Shown here in pieces: positions 6,856 through 15,161 of a stretch of 23,680 nucleotides of DNA. How positions within the stretch are numbered: position 1 is the stretch's first letter; each line of letters opens with the position of its first letter. The stretch is taken from NCBI GenBank assembly GCA_030587525.1, contig JAUQYW010000729.1, positions 1-23,680 on the forward strand, given 5' to 3'. Source of the DNA: Candidatus Sigynarchaeota archaeon (GTDB taxonomy: Archaea > Asgardarchaeota > Lokiarchaeia > Sigynarchaeales > Sigynarchaeaceae). Below the pieces are notes generated by a model. The model did no database searches and had not been told where the DNA came from. It was given only the letters and a program-made list of their open reading frames with translations. Made by a program: the position numbers and the translations under genes.

Positions 6856-8145
6856 ATGGATGAGAATTTTGGTGCATGGGCACGCACGCCCCCGATGGGC
6901 TGGAATAGCTGGGACTGTTTCGGGGCGGCGGTGACTGAAACCGAGGTGCGCGCCAACGCGGACTATATGGCGGAACACCTCGTGCGGTTTGGCTGGGAAT
7001 ACATCGTGGTCGACATCGCGTGGTATAATCCCGGTGCAACGGGATACCCCAGTCCACCGGTCGCGATGGCGATGGATGAGTTTGGCCGCTTGCTCCCGGC
7101 GCCCAATCGGTTTCCATCTGCCGCGGATGGGAAGGGCTTCAGACCGCTGGCCGATGAAATCCATGCCAAGGGCTTGAAATTCGGGATCCATATAATGCGG
7201 GGCGTCCCCCGCTTGGCTGTCCAGCAGAATTGCCCGATCCACGATTCAACGTTCTATGTAGCCGATATTGCCGATCTCGAATCTAGATGTCATTGGAATC
7301 ACGACATGTACGGTATCGACATGGCAAAGCCGGGTGCGCAGGAATATCTGGACTCGCTGCTCCAGTTATACGCCGCGTGGGGAGTGGATTACATCAAGCT
7401 GGACGATGCAACCCGGGTGCCATATCACGAGGCAGAGATCGCAGGATACCGTAAAGCGATCGACCGGAGCGGCCGGCGCATTGTCTTCAGCCTCTCTCCG
7501 GGTCCCAGCCCCATCAAGCGCATCGAGCACCTGCGGGCAAATGCGAATCTCTTCCGGATTTCCTTCGATGTATGGGATAACTGGTGGCAATTGCGCCTCC
7601 AGTTCTATCTCTGCGCTCGTTGGGCGCGCTTTATACAAGAGGGGCACTGGCCTGATGCGGACATGCTGCCATTTGGACACATTCGGGTTCACGCATCAAC
7701 ACATGGGTCGGGTTCATGCTCATTTTCGGCTGCGGAGCAGAGAGCGCTGATGACGTTGTATGTAATCTTCAAATCCCCGCTGATGTTCGGGGGACACATG
7801 CCCGATAATGATCCATCGACATTGAGTCTTTTAACGAATCCCAACGTGCTTTATATGCACCGGAATAGCACGGAAAACCGTGCATTGTATACCCGAATCG
7901 GTTCGGCTGCGTGGACGGCAAGAGACCAAGAATCGGGGGACATTTACATAGCGTTCTTCAATTTTTGGAGGCACCGGCCGCTCAAAATGACGATATCTGC
8001 AAAAGCCGTGAACGTCAGCCGAACCTTCACGGTTCGAGACGTGTGGGCGCAGCGCGATTTGGGCACTTGTGACAAGAAATTTACATCTGAAATCGAGCCA
8101 CATGGCACGGGGCTGTATAAATTGCACGCAGCAAAGCTGACATAG
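6856..8145 (+). CDS. GH27-type alpha-galactosidase-like glycoside hydrolase
   Basis: A 429-residue protein with no signal peptide, so probably cytoplasmic. The N-terminus carries the clan-D signature TPPMGWNSWDCFG (11-23). Strand motifs of the (beta/alpha)8 barrel follow: YIVVDIAWY (49-57), LKFGIHIMRGVPR (107-119), VDYIKLDDA (177-185, Asp183 the expected nucleophile) and RISFDVWDNW (234-243, Asp238 the expected acid/base in the R-x3-D pattern). WPDADMLPFG (265-274) corresponds to the NDPDML block. Residues 340-429 look like the C-terminal beta-sandwich. Length and order fit GH27, which releases terminal alpha-galactose (or alpha-N-acetylgalactosamine) with retention. The exact substrate cannot be read from the sequence. 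It sits among other carbohydrate-active-like genes and has its own promoter. Confidence 0.88.
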   Translation: MDENFGAWARTPPMGWNSWDCFGAAVTETEVRANADYMAEHLVRFGWEYIVVDIAWYNPGATGYPSPPVAMAMDEFGRLLPAPNRFPSAADGKGFRPLADEIHAKGLKFGIHIMRGVPRLAVQQNCPIHDSTFYVADIADLESRCHWNHDMYGIDMAKPGAQEYLDSLLQLYAAWGVDYIKLDDATRVPYHEAEIAGYRKAIDRSGRRIVFSLSPGPSPIKRIEHLRANANLFRISFDVWDNWWQLRLQFYLCARWARFIQEGHWPDADMLPFGHIRVHASTHGSGSCSFSAAEQRALMTLYVIFKSPLMFGGHMPDNDPSTLSLLTNPNVLYMHRNSTENRALYTRIGSAAWTARDQESGDIYIAFFNFWRHRPLKMTISAKAVNVSRTFTVRDVWAQRDLGTCDKKFTSEIEPHGTGLYKLHAAKLT

Positions 8146-8279
8146 ATTTCACGCACATCTGACAAGGATGGACGGCTAAACAGGCTCCTAGCTCTGGAAT
8201 GAAACTTATTAACGACAAATTTTCAAGTAAACTAAGCGCTCGTGAGTAGTCATTGTTCATTCCGTTCTTGACCCAACTC

Positions 8280-8287
8280 GATATATG
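8280..8287 (+). promoter_or_regulatory. TATA-like box for the surface-protein operon
   Basis: GATATATG lies about 65 bases before the ATG at 8351. A transcript starting about 26 bases downstream would have a leader of roughly 40 bases containing the GAGAGG ribosome-binding site at 8337-8342, which is 8 bases before the ATG. The remainder of the 205-base gap shows no gene. Confidence 0.35.
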
Positions 8288-8350
8288 TAGGATTGGAATG
8301 TCAAAGTAGTCAAACGTCTGTGAAAATTGGCAAATAGAGAGGAATAAAGC

Positions 8351-11300
8351 ATGAGAAAATTACGAGCCACGAATCTCACGATTTGCGCGATTGCTTTCCT
8401 AAGCCTTACGATTGCTACATTATCGTTAGGAATTCAAACAACTGATAATAACACACCATATTCAAGGTTGAAATCTAAACCCTTAGCCTCAGCAGACTCA
8501 AGCAATCTCACCATTACCAGTATTCAAGACATGAGCGGTCAGTCCGTTTATGTTGGTGGTCAAGCATATACCGTGCGAGTGAATTACAATAATTCTGGGA
8601 CGCTCGACGCGATGACCGTGGATGGAGTGCTCATGTATAATGGTTATTCGCATATATCGTCAGATAATCCAGGATCTATATTGGTCAGCGCCGGTTCAAC
8701 GGCTTACCAGCAATTCACCATCACCGTGTCGCCGGGCGCGACAACTGCAGTAGTCATTTTCGATTGCATCGCCACGGGTCTCGAAGAGACCACCTTGCAA
8801 CCAATATCCGTGATATCGAACGACAACGACCTCCACATGAACGTTCAAGCGCAAGCCCAGCTCGGCATCACCAGCGTGGTGGACAGGACGGGAACGGCAC
8901 CGTACTGGCGAGGGGAGACATTCTCTGTTCGGGTGACAATCCAGAACAGTGGCGGCACCAATGCCTTGAACGTGGACTCGACGTTGAGTTTCAATGGCTA
9001 TTCGCAAATGTCAACCAGTAATCCGTCGCCGGTGCTCGTGTCAGCAGGCTTATCGGCGTACCAGGACTTCACGGTCACGGTCGGAGGTTCCGCGACGACT
9101 GCGATGGTCGAAATTGATGCCTTGGCAACTGGCAGCGAGGAATTCACGTTCCGGGTAGTAATGGCATCGACGAACTCATCCACGGACTTGCACGTCCAGG
9201 TCGGCCAAGAAGCCGCAGTTCTTGCCATCACGAGCATCCAGGACATGACCGGGCATAGTATTTACTATGGTGGGGAAACAATCGTCATCCGGGTCATGTA
9301 CTCGAACACGGGATTATGGAATGCACTGAACGTTGATGGGGTGTCAAATTTCAATGGGTACACGTTCTTGTCCGCGAGCAATCCGGCTCCTGTCCTGGTC
9401 AGCGCTTGCTCAACAGCATACCAGGAATTTACCATCACCGTTTCGGCCGGGGCAACGACCGCGGCGGTCACGATCGACTGCGATACTACAGGCACCGAAC
9501 AATTCACGATGCGTACGTTATATGTGTCATCGAATGCGAACGACCTCCACGTGAATGTCCAGGCTCAGGCGCAGCTCAGCATCACCGACGTCGTGGACAT
9601 GACAGGGACGATGCCGTATTGGCAAGGTGAAACCTTCACGATTCGAATAACATATCAGAATAACGGTGGCATTGACACCTTGAACGTGGATTCGACTTTA
9701 AGCTTCAATGGTTATGCGCACATGACAGCGAGCGATCCAGCGCCGGTAGTCTTGGCTGCTGGCTCATCGGCCTACCAGGACTTCACTGTGACAATCGGGG
9801 TTTCCGCGACGGCTGCAATAGTCGAGATTGATGCGACGACAACGGGGAACGAAAACGGGACGGGACGGGAACTATCGACGGTTACTGATTCCGCAAATGA
9901 CCTCCACGTGCAGATCGGTCAAGATATGGCAAATCTTACTATCATAAGCATCCAGGACTTTACGGGGAATGGCACCTACGTCGGCGGGGGAACATTCGTC
10001 ATTCGTGTCACGTACAGCAATAGCGGCGAATTAGAAGCGCAATCCGTCGACGGGATTCTCGATTTCAACGGATATACGTTCATGACATCGAACAATCCGG
10101 CTCCTGTCCTGGTCAGCGCCGGTTCAACAGCATACCAGGAATTCACGATCCTTCTTTCAGCTGGCGCCACGACCGGTGCGATCACGATCGATTGCAATGC
10201 CACGGGTATTGAAGAGCTCACGATGCAGCCAATCTCTGCTTTATCGAACGAGAACGACCTGCACGTTAATGTCCAAGCACAAGCGCAGCTCAACATCACT
10301 ATCGTCTTGGACACTACGGCGACTGCACCTTACTGGCGAGGGGAGACCTTCACGGTTCGAATAACATACCAAAACAACGGTGGAACCGATGTCTTGAACG
10401 CGGATTCGATATTGAGTTTCAGCAGCTATGCGTACTTGTCGGCGAGTAACCCGGTTCCGGTATTAGTTGCAGCGGGCTCGTCAGCGTACCAGGATTTCAT
10501 CATAGCGGTTGGGATGTCCGCGACGACGGCGATGGTCGAGATCGATGCGGCGGTAATTGGTCATGAACAATACACGGGGCGGGTGCTGTTGAACGTAACG
10601 GACGCTGCAAACGACCTCCATGTGCAAATCGGTCAGGAGAACGCCAGTCTTGCCATCACGAGCATCCAGGACATGACAGGGAATGGTACCTATGTCGGCG
10701 GGGAAATGTTCGTTATCCGCGTCACGTACAACAATACGGGATTATTGGATGCGCAAAACGTTGACGGATTGCTTTATTTCAATGGGTATCTATCCATATC
10801 AACGAGCAATCCGCTTCCTGTCACAGTCCCTGCCGGTTCAATAGCGTACCAGGAGTTCACTGTCACCTTCTCGGTTGCCGCGACGACTGCGACGGTCACG
10901 ATCGATTGTAACGCCACGGGTATCGAAGAGCTCACGATGCAACCTGTCTCTGCATTATCAAACGAGAACGATCTCCACGTTACCGTCCAAGCACAAGCGC
11001 AGCTCAACATCACTAGCGTCTTGGATATAACGGGGAATGCACCATATTGGCGAGGAGAGACCTTCACGGTTCGTGTTACATACCATAACGGGGGCGGCAC
11101 CGATGCCTTGAACGTGGATTCCACTTTGAATTTCAACAGTTATGCGCACATGACAACGAGCGATCCGGTACCGGTAGTCGTATCTGCTGGCTCATCGGCA
11201 TACCAGGACTTCACGGTCACGGTCAGGATTTCCGCGACGACCGCGATGGTCGAGATCGATGCTATGACGAGCGGGAACGAGAATAACACGGGCCGGTTGC

Positions 11301-12049
11301 TGGAAACCGCGACGGGCTCGAATAATGACCTCCATGTGCAAATCACCTATGATCTCGATTACTTTTCTGTGACCATCAGCGTTGATCTTTCTTTCGATGA
11401 TATTCACATCGATGATGAATTGACGTTCTATTCGGTTCCGGTGAACGTTACAGGATTAATAATTGGATATTTATGGGATTTTGGCGATGGAACAACATCT
11501 ACTCTAGAAAGTCCTGTTCACGCGTACGATGAGCCTGGAACTTACCAAATATTCCTTACGGTTCTTTTTGATAATGGGATGAATGCAAGTGCATCACATG
11601 ATATCATCGTGAAAGAACCCGAGAATGATGGGAATTCTTCATGGTTTATAATAATCATCATTGTCGTGTCCCTTGGCAGCGTTTTCACGATTTCTACATT
11701 TTCTTACAAGCGCGTGCGCGTGAACCGAAAGAATGGATCCCACTTGAAGAGAAAAATCAAGGGCATCAAGTCATATGTTGATCCAGCCGTGCCAATGGAC
11801 GGCGTGATCAAGCCGGAATTCGCCGATCAAGAAGAAATAGAAGCGAAACAACCTGTGAATGCCACCGACGGTTCAATCCGGCGAATGCGAGTGTTTTCCG
11901 CAGAAGTTTTAGAATATGTTAATAGGTTGTCTCTCCCAAGCAACGATAAGGACGAGATTCTCGGGGAAATCAAGGATTTGGCACCAGATGAACAATTGAA
12001 ACTGCTTAATTCCATTTTCAAGGAAGGAGGAGGCAATGGCAGCATATGA
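8351..12049 (+). CDS. Cell-surface protein: eight CARDB-like modules, PKD domain, C-terminal membrane helix and cytoplasmic tail
   Basis: 1232 residues. Residues 1-30 form a signal peptide (MRKLRATNLTICAIAFLSLT). Residues 53-1000 are eight Ig-like modules of about 119 residues resembling CARDB/NEW adhesion domains, in strict A-B-A-B order. A modules carry YVGGxxFVIRVTYxN, AYQEFTITVSAGATT and DLHVNVQAQAQL. B modules carry PYWRGETFTVRITYQN, AYQDFTVTV and ATTAMVEIDA. Residues 1005-1090 are a PKD domain (LWDFGDGTTSTLESPVHAYD). Residues about 1097-1119 form a membrane helix (FIIIIIVVSLGSVF), followed by a basic stop-transfer and a 110-residue cytoplasmic tail ending in a small helical segment (FSAEVLEYVNRLSLPSNDKD). 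Probably an adhesin or surface receptor. The start is set by GAGAGG 8 bases upstream. The TGA overlaps the next gene's ATG. Confidence 0.88.
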   Translation: MRKLRATNLTICAIAFLSLTIATLSLGIQTTDNNTPYSRLKSKPLASADSSNLTITSIQDMSGQSVYVGGQAYTVRVNYNNSGTLDAMTVDGVLMYNGYSHISSDNPGSILVSAGSTAYQQFTITVSPGATTAVVIFDCIATGLEETTLQPISVISNDNDLHMNVQAQAQLGITSVVDRTGTAPYWRGETFSVRVTIQNSGGTNALNVDSTLSFNGYSQMSTSNPSPVLVSAGLSAYQDFTVTVGGSATTAMVEIDALATGSEEFTFRVVMASTNSSTDLHVQVGQEAAVLAITSIQDMTGHSIYYGGETIVIRVMYSNTGLWNALNVDGVSNFNGYTFLSASNPAPVLVSACSTAYQEFTITVSAGATTAAVTIDCDTTGTEQFTMRTLYVSSNANDLHVNVQAQAQLSITDVVDMTGTMPYWQGETFTIRITYQNNGGIDTLNVDSTLSFNGYAHMTASDPAPVVLAAGSSAYQDFTVTIGVSATAAIVEIDATTTGNENGTGRELSTVTDSANDLHVQIGQDMANLTIISIQDFTGNGTYVGGGTFVIRVTYSNSGELEAQSVDGILDFNGYTFMTSNNPAPVLVSAGSTAYQEFTILLSAGATTGAITIDCNATGIEELTMQPISALSNENDLHVNVQAQAQLNITIVLDTTATAPYWRGETFTVRITYQNNGGTDVLNADSILSFSSYAYLSASNPVPVLVAAGSSAYQDFIIAVGMSATTAMVEIDAAVIGHEQYTGRVLLNVTDAANDLHVQIGQENASLAITSIQDMTGNGTYVGGEMFVIRVTYNNTGLLDAQNVDGLLYFNGYLSISTSNPLPVTVPAGSIAYQEFTVTFSVAATTATVTIDCNATGIEELTMQPVSALSNENDLHVTVQAQAQLNITSVLDITGNAPYWRGETFTVRVTYHNGGGTDALNVDSTLNFNSYAHMTTSDPVPVVVSAGSSAYQDFTVTVRISATTAMVEIDAMTSGNENNTGRLLETATGSNNDLHVQITYDLDYFSVTISVDLSFDDIHIDDELTFYSVPVNVTGLIIGYLWDFGDGTTSTLESPVHAYDEPGTYQIFLTVLFDNGMNASASHDIIVKEPENDGNSSWFIIIIIVVSLGSVFTISTFSYKRVRVNRKNGSHLKRKIKGIKSYVDPAVPMDGVIKPEFADQEEIEAKQPVNATDGSIRRMRVFSAEVLEYVNRLSLPSNDKDEILGEIKDLAPDEQLKLLNSIFKEGGGNGSI
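8507..11351 (+). repeat. Four tandem copies of a ~715-bp A-B module pair
   Basis: Within the surface-protein gene the coding sequence repeats as four pairs of about 240 codons. The later pairs resemble each other closely at the DNA level: the A3 and A4 modules share long stretches such as those encoding ATGIEELTMQP and LSNENDLHV. This indicates recent tandem duplication or gene conversion. Confidence 0.85.
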
Positions 12050-12795
12050 AACCTGAAAAGGAAGTTGCGTATCCCGTTGAGAAGGATCAGGTGGTAAAAC
12101 GGGATTTGACAAATTCCCAAGCCATCCCCTCTAATCAAAGCTCGATAGAACTACGGGATCGGATCCTCCAAATCGCAAATACCTACATTGATAAGCATTA
12201 CATCATCGATCTCTCGGATTTGTTGTTTAATTGCTATAAGTCCATCAAGAATTTCGACAAAAACGATATCAACAAGGAGATCGACAAGATGATCAAAGAT
12301 AAATTCTTCTTTAATGGAAAGGCGCTCACGAAACCCGGTGTTCTTATCAATGAGAACCGAAAAGAATTCTTTAACATCGTCACTGCTAATCCTGGCATTA
12401 ATTTCTCTGGAATTCGTGAAATCACGCAGAAGGGAAATCATCTCCTAGCGTGGCATCTCTCGGTCCTCGAAAAGTTTGGCTTTATCCGTTCGAGCGCGAT
12501 CGAGGGAAACCAGGTTTATTTTCCATCCGAAGTCCCGACGGAGCATGCAAAACTGTTTTTTGCCATGAGAAAACCGGGTGTTAGGGAAATCCTTCAAATA
12601 ATAGAGAAAGGGAAGGCTGCGAGTTTCAAGCACATTAAAACTTTTTTTCCTGTCGCGCAATCCACTATTTTTCAACGATTAAAGAAACTCGTGGAATATG
12701 GACTCATCAAGGAGCAGTTTGTTGAAAACGAGGAGCCAATCTTCGTTATCAATCAAGAGCATGAAGAATTCGTAAAAAAAATGTTGAAAGAATGA
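12046..12795 (+). CDS. Tandem winged-helix DNA-binding regulator
   Basis: 249 residues, soluble. After a polar leader (1-32) there are apparently three winged-helix units. Residues 35-100 form a degenerate N-terminal unit ending KDKFFFNGKALTKPGVL. Residues 103-162 are an ArsR/MarR-like unit (REFFNIVTANPGINFSGIRE, then HLLAWHLSVLEKFGFIRS as recognition helix and wing). Residues 168-236 are a second such unit (VREILQIIEKGKAASFKHI, STIFQRLKKLVEYGLIKE). This arrangement is common among winged-helix regulators of Lokiarchaeia. The ATG overlaps the stop of the surface-protein gene by four bases (ATGA), so translation is probably coupled, which suggests it acts with the surface protein's tail or regulates the same locus. 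The target is unknown. Confidence 0.85.
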   Translation: MKPEKEVAYPVEKDQVVKRDLTNSQAIPSNQSSIELRDRILQIANTYIDKHYIIDLSDLLFNCYKSIKNFDKNDINKEIDKMIKDKFFFNGKALTKPGVLINENRKEFFNIVTANPGINFSGIREITQKGNHLLAWHLSVLEKFGFIRSSAIEGNQVYFPSEVPTEHAKLFFAMRKPGVREILQIIEKGKAASFKHIKTFFPVAQSTIFQRLKKLVEYGLIKEQFVENEEPIFVINQEHEEFVKKMLKE

Positions 12796-12809
12796 AAAAA
12801 GAAAAAAAA
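12796..12809 (-). terminator. Oligo-T terminator for the minus-strand zinc-finger gene
   Basis: On the minus strand this reads as runs of eight and five to six T about 12 bases past the zinc-finger stop. On the plus strand it directly follows the winged-helix stop as A-rich sequence. Confidence 0.45.
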
Positions 12810-12820
12810 GACGCGCTTAT

Positions 12821-13245
12821 TCATTTTTCCCGATTATTGCTTTCATTTCCTTCGTTCTTGGCTATTTTCCCTTTTTTGTGCTCGTCATCTGCCTTGTTAT
12901 CCGCTTGCTGGCCGGCCGGCGCTGCCGTGGCAGGCTCGATCGCTTTCAGCGATGGGTCGAGTGGCTTCTGGCATGCCCAGCACCTGTTCTCGATGTTCTT
13001 GAGCGCTTCGACGCATTTCACGCAATAGTATGCGCCGCACGAAGGGCAGATGAACGTGTAGCCGTCGACGGGCCCTTGTGGACGAGGCAATAATACTTTT
13101 CTTTCAAGAGGACCATGTCGTCTTCGGTTATGACCTCGTCCTTGTATCGTTGCAAAGTTATTGCCTTATCCTTTTTTGCTGGCGGAAGTCTCCCCACGCT
13201 CAGGTCTTTGCTGTTGTCCTTCTTGGCCTTGGATCGCGACGTCAA
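12821..13245 (-). pseudogene. Zinc-finger protein fragment with a one-base frameshift
   Basis: Two minus-strand frames join into one sensible protein. Frame one, from a TTG at 13245, encodes SRSKAKKDNSKDL through KDEVITEDDMVLLKEKYYCL and VHKGP. A one-base shift at GGGCCC (about 13062-13067) then continues VDGYTFICPSCGAYYCVKC and NIENRCWACQKPLD, ending in a charged tail. The joined sequence gives a Cys-x2-His then three Cys-x2-Cys pairs, a B-box/RING-like zinc-binding pattern often seen at the C-terminus of longer Lokiarchaeal proteins. Without the shift the first frame stops after 75 residues. Either the gene is decayed or a base is missing in the assembly. The 5' end seems truncated where the UPF0175 fragment begins, which suggests a rearrangement. 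Confidence 0.6.
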
Positions 13246-13425
13246 GAACGCGAGAAGGCAATAAAAGCTTATGAAGATGGAAAAGTGTCTTTCGGGAAGG
13301 CCTCAGAAATCGCCGGCTTGAATCTCTGGGATTGGATCGACGAGATGCATCGCCGGGACGTGCATTGGCAATTCTCAGTTACGGATGCCCAGCAAGAACT
13401 GGAAACCAGGCGGAATAGAAAGTAA
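13240..13425 (+). pseudogene. UPF0175-family antitoxin-like fragment, N-terminus missing
   Basis: The last 60 codons of an open frame encode EREKAIKAYEDGKVSFGKAS, EIAGLNLWDWIDEMHRRDV and a C-terminal ELETRRNRK. This matches the C-terminal half of UPF0175 proteins (A-x2-LYxxGKxSLGKAAELAGLSxxE), which act as antitoxin-like partners or small regulators. The usual N-terminal RHH-like strand and helix are absent: upstream bases in this frame are antisense to the zinc-finger gene. No good start codon with a ribosome-binding site is seen, so I call it a remnant. No toxin gene lies next to it. Confidence 0.55.
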
Positions 13426-13556
13426 TTAAACGAACCTACTTTCGTCCGATGGACACTTAACCATTTGATAGTAGAAAATCAGCGAATCCACGATTATTCT
13501 ATCCATTTTCGGTCATACTCCCAACCTTGCGGAAAAAAAGAGCTGTGAACTATCCC

Positions 13557-13578
13557 AATCTAAAGACAATCTAAAGAC
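13557..13578 (+). repeat. Perfect tandem 11-bp repeat (aatctaaagac twice)
   Basis: Two exact copies at 13557-13567 and 13568-13578 immediately precede the structured segment at 13579-13700. It may be a slippage product or an element-end motif. Confidence 0.6.
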
Positions 13579-13700
13579 TGGGGCTTCCCACGAGTGAATC
13601 GCTGCTTCTACCACGAGCGAGCCCGTGTATCGTGGCAAATCGTTCTACCGCTTTCGGGAAGCGATTCAAGAACGATTCCCCGTTCACGGAGGGGTTCGGC
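13579..13700 (+). ncRNA. Structured segment resembling an IS200/IS605 right end / omega-RNA remnant
   Basis: The 312-base gap between the UPF0175 remnant and the scaffold gene holds a nested fold. TGAATCGCT (13595-13603) pairs perfectly with AGCGATTCA (13660-13668). It encloses CCACGA (13611-13616) pairing with TCGTGG (13630-13635). It is followed by a GC-rich CCCCGTTCACGGAGGGG hairpin-like block (13678-13694). The order ending in GGGAAGCGATTCAAGAA then CCCCG hairpin resembles the 3' ends of TnpB-encoding IS200/IS605-family elements, where the guide omega-RNA is made. No tnpB frame is present upstream, so it would be an orphan scar. The family assignment is from memory and tentative. Confidence 0.35.
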
Positions 13701-13737
13701 AATAGGAAATCGTACTTCTTTTATATGTTAAAATTAA

Positions 13738-14985
13738 TTAATTCGATAGCTTCCCATCCTTGGTTTTTTCGGCCTTGTTCCACGCAGCAAATTGGCGATC
13801 AAGGTTCTCGATCGCGCTTCCAAGGTCCTCGATACTATCCGCATTCACGACCCGCGGTGCAACCAGGTCCGCATTGAGCGGTTTAACGACGATTTGCTCG
13901 GTGGTCATGGATTCAACCAGCCGCTCGTATTGCCGTTCGACTTGCACGGCAAGATTGGCCATGGCATTGCGAAATTCGATCTTTTTTTGATGCAGCACTG
14001 CCGTTTCTGCCGATCCCGCGGTACCTGTTTTTGGATCCTTCATCCACGCATCTACTTTTTGCATTAAATCACCGATCGCGAGCGTGTCATAGGCCACCCC
14101 GTTAATGACCACCTTTCCGAAGGTGACGTCGAACCGCTTGCGCAAGTCTTGGAGTGCAATCATGCCATCTTGCAGGTTGCCGCGAGTGATCGTGGCGGCG
14201 ATGAGATTGTACTCCGCCTCAAACTTCTTGTATTCGACGAAAAGCCTCGCATATTCGGCCTGGCTCTCTATATCTTGAATTAACGATTGAAACTTCGCCA
14301 TATCAGCCACGTTATAAGCAGCTTGCGCGACTGCGAGCCGCTCGGCAGTGATATCCTTCATCATATAGAGCAATTTCATCAAGCTCTCATAATCCCTGGA
14401 AGTTTTAGCCGCCTCGCTCTGTTGCTGCAATTCATTGTACTTCAACACGAATATTGCATCATAAACGCTGGGTAACATGGACTCGATGGCTTTGACCTTC
14501 AGCTTGAGTTTTTCAACGATCCCGGCCATACCCATGGCCTGCAAGGAGTTCATGGCACTTACATACTGCCTGTGCTCGGCCACCAGGTAGGTCTTGGCAT
14601 CTTCATAATCCTTGTTCCCGATTGCCTCGAGTGCAAGAACGTGAAGCTTGTTGATGTTTGCCAAGAGTTCTTCGGGCTTGGTTGATTGAAAGTTGATTAT
14701 GTCGAGATTATTATCGAGATTCTTTTTATAACTTCCTGAATCAATAATGTTGAAGATTGCTCCAAACTGGGTAACTATTCGATCAACAGTCTTGTCAAAA
14801 TCGGAGGCCAGCACTTTTCCCCCGGATGGCGTGCGAAGTTCAATGGTCAAAATGTCCCGATTCATCTCCTTGCATACCTCGGCAACAACGTCGAAAAAAG
14901 AGTCGGCACCCACCGCCTGGAATACACGGGTTTGAGGACCTTCCTTGGAACCTACCATGAATTTAATTTGTCTCGTCGCTGCCAT
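13738..14985 (-). CDS. Coiled-coil scaffold protein with possible ubiquitin-like (beta-grasp) N-terminal domain
   Basis: 415 residues, cytoplasmic. Residues 5-83 show a beta-grasp-like order: strand RQIKFMVGSKEG, strand TRVFQAV, helix SFFDVVAEVCKEMN, strand LTIELRTPSGG, a short KVLASDFDKTVDRI segment and a final strand AIFNIID. Length and order match ubiquitin-like folds; this is inference without a search. Residues 100-415 are almost wholly helical, with coiled-coil heptads, and are clearly homologous to residues 93-384 of the protein at 19497: shared patterns PEELLANINKLH/PEDLLKSINALH, EAAKTSRDYESL/EAAKTKEEFSEI, and the ending LDRQFAAWNKAEK/LDKQFDAWDKGEK. ATG at 14985 follows GGTGG by four bases; a GTG at 14994 is an alternative. 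Function unknown. A flanking oligo-T is not obvious. Confidence 0.75.
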   Translation of the reverse strand: MAATRQIKFMVGSKEGPQTRVFQAVGADSFFDVVAEVCKEMNRDILTIELRTPSGGKVLASDFDKTVDRIVTQFGAIFNIIDSGSYKKNLDNNLDIINFQSTKPEELLANINKLHVLALEAIGNKDYEDAKTYLVAEHRQYVSAMNSLQAMGMAGIVEKLKLKVKAIESMLPSVYDAIFVLKYNELQQQSEAAKTSRDYESLMKLLYMMKDITAERLAVAQAAYNVADMAKFQSLIQDIESQAEYARLFVEYKKFEAEYNLIAATITRGNLQDGMIALQDLRKRFDVTFGKVVINGVAYDTLAIGDLMQKVDAWMKDPKTGTAGSAETAVLHQKKIEFRNAMANLAVQVERQYERLVESMTTEQIVVKPLNADLVAPRVVNADSIEDLGSAIENLDRQFAAWNKAEKTKDGKLSN

Positions 14986-15161
14986 CAATACCACCGATCG
15001 AATATGAACGCTAGGGTTTTAAGGATATATCCGTTTTTCCCCTAAAAACGTTCATTCGAATTCGAAAGAGCTTCCATTACATCTAGTCAATAAATGCCGA
15101 GAGACACATTCATCTTCTTATTTGGCAGCCTTTTTTGTTAAATCACGAAAAAAATAAGAAA

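Noticed and set aside
8507..11351. Regularly spaced repeats considered as a CRISPR array
   Set aside because: The repeats are ~119-codon protein modules in one open frame, not short repeats with unique spacers.
13078..13239. Upstream extension of the UPF0175-like frame
   Set aside because: In this frame it is simply antisense to the zinc-finger gene and does not resemble the missing N-terminus.
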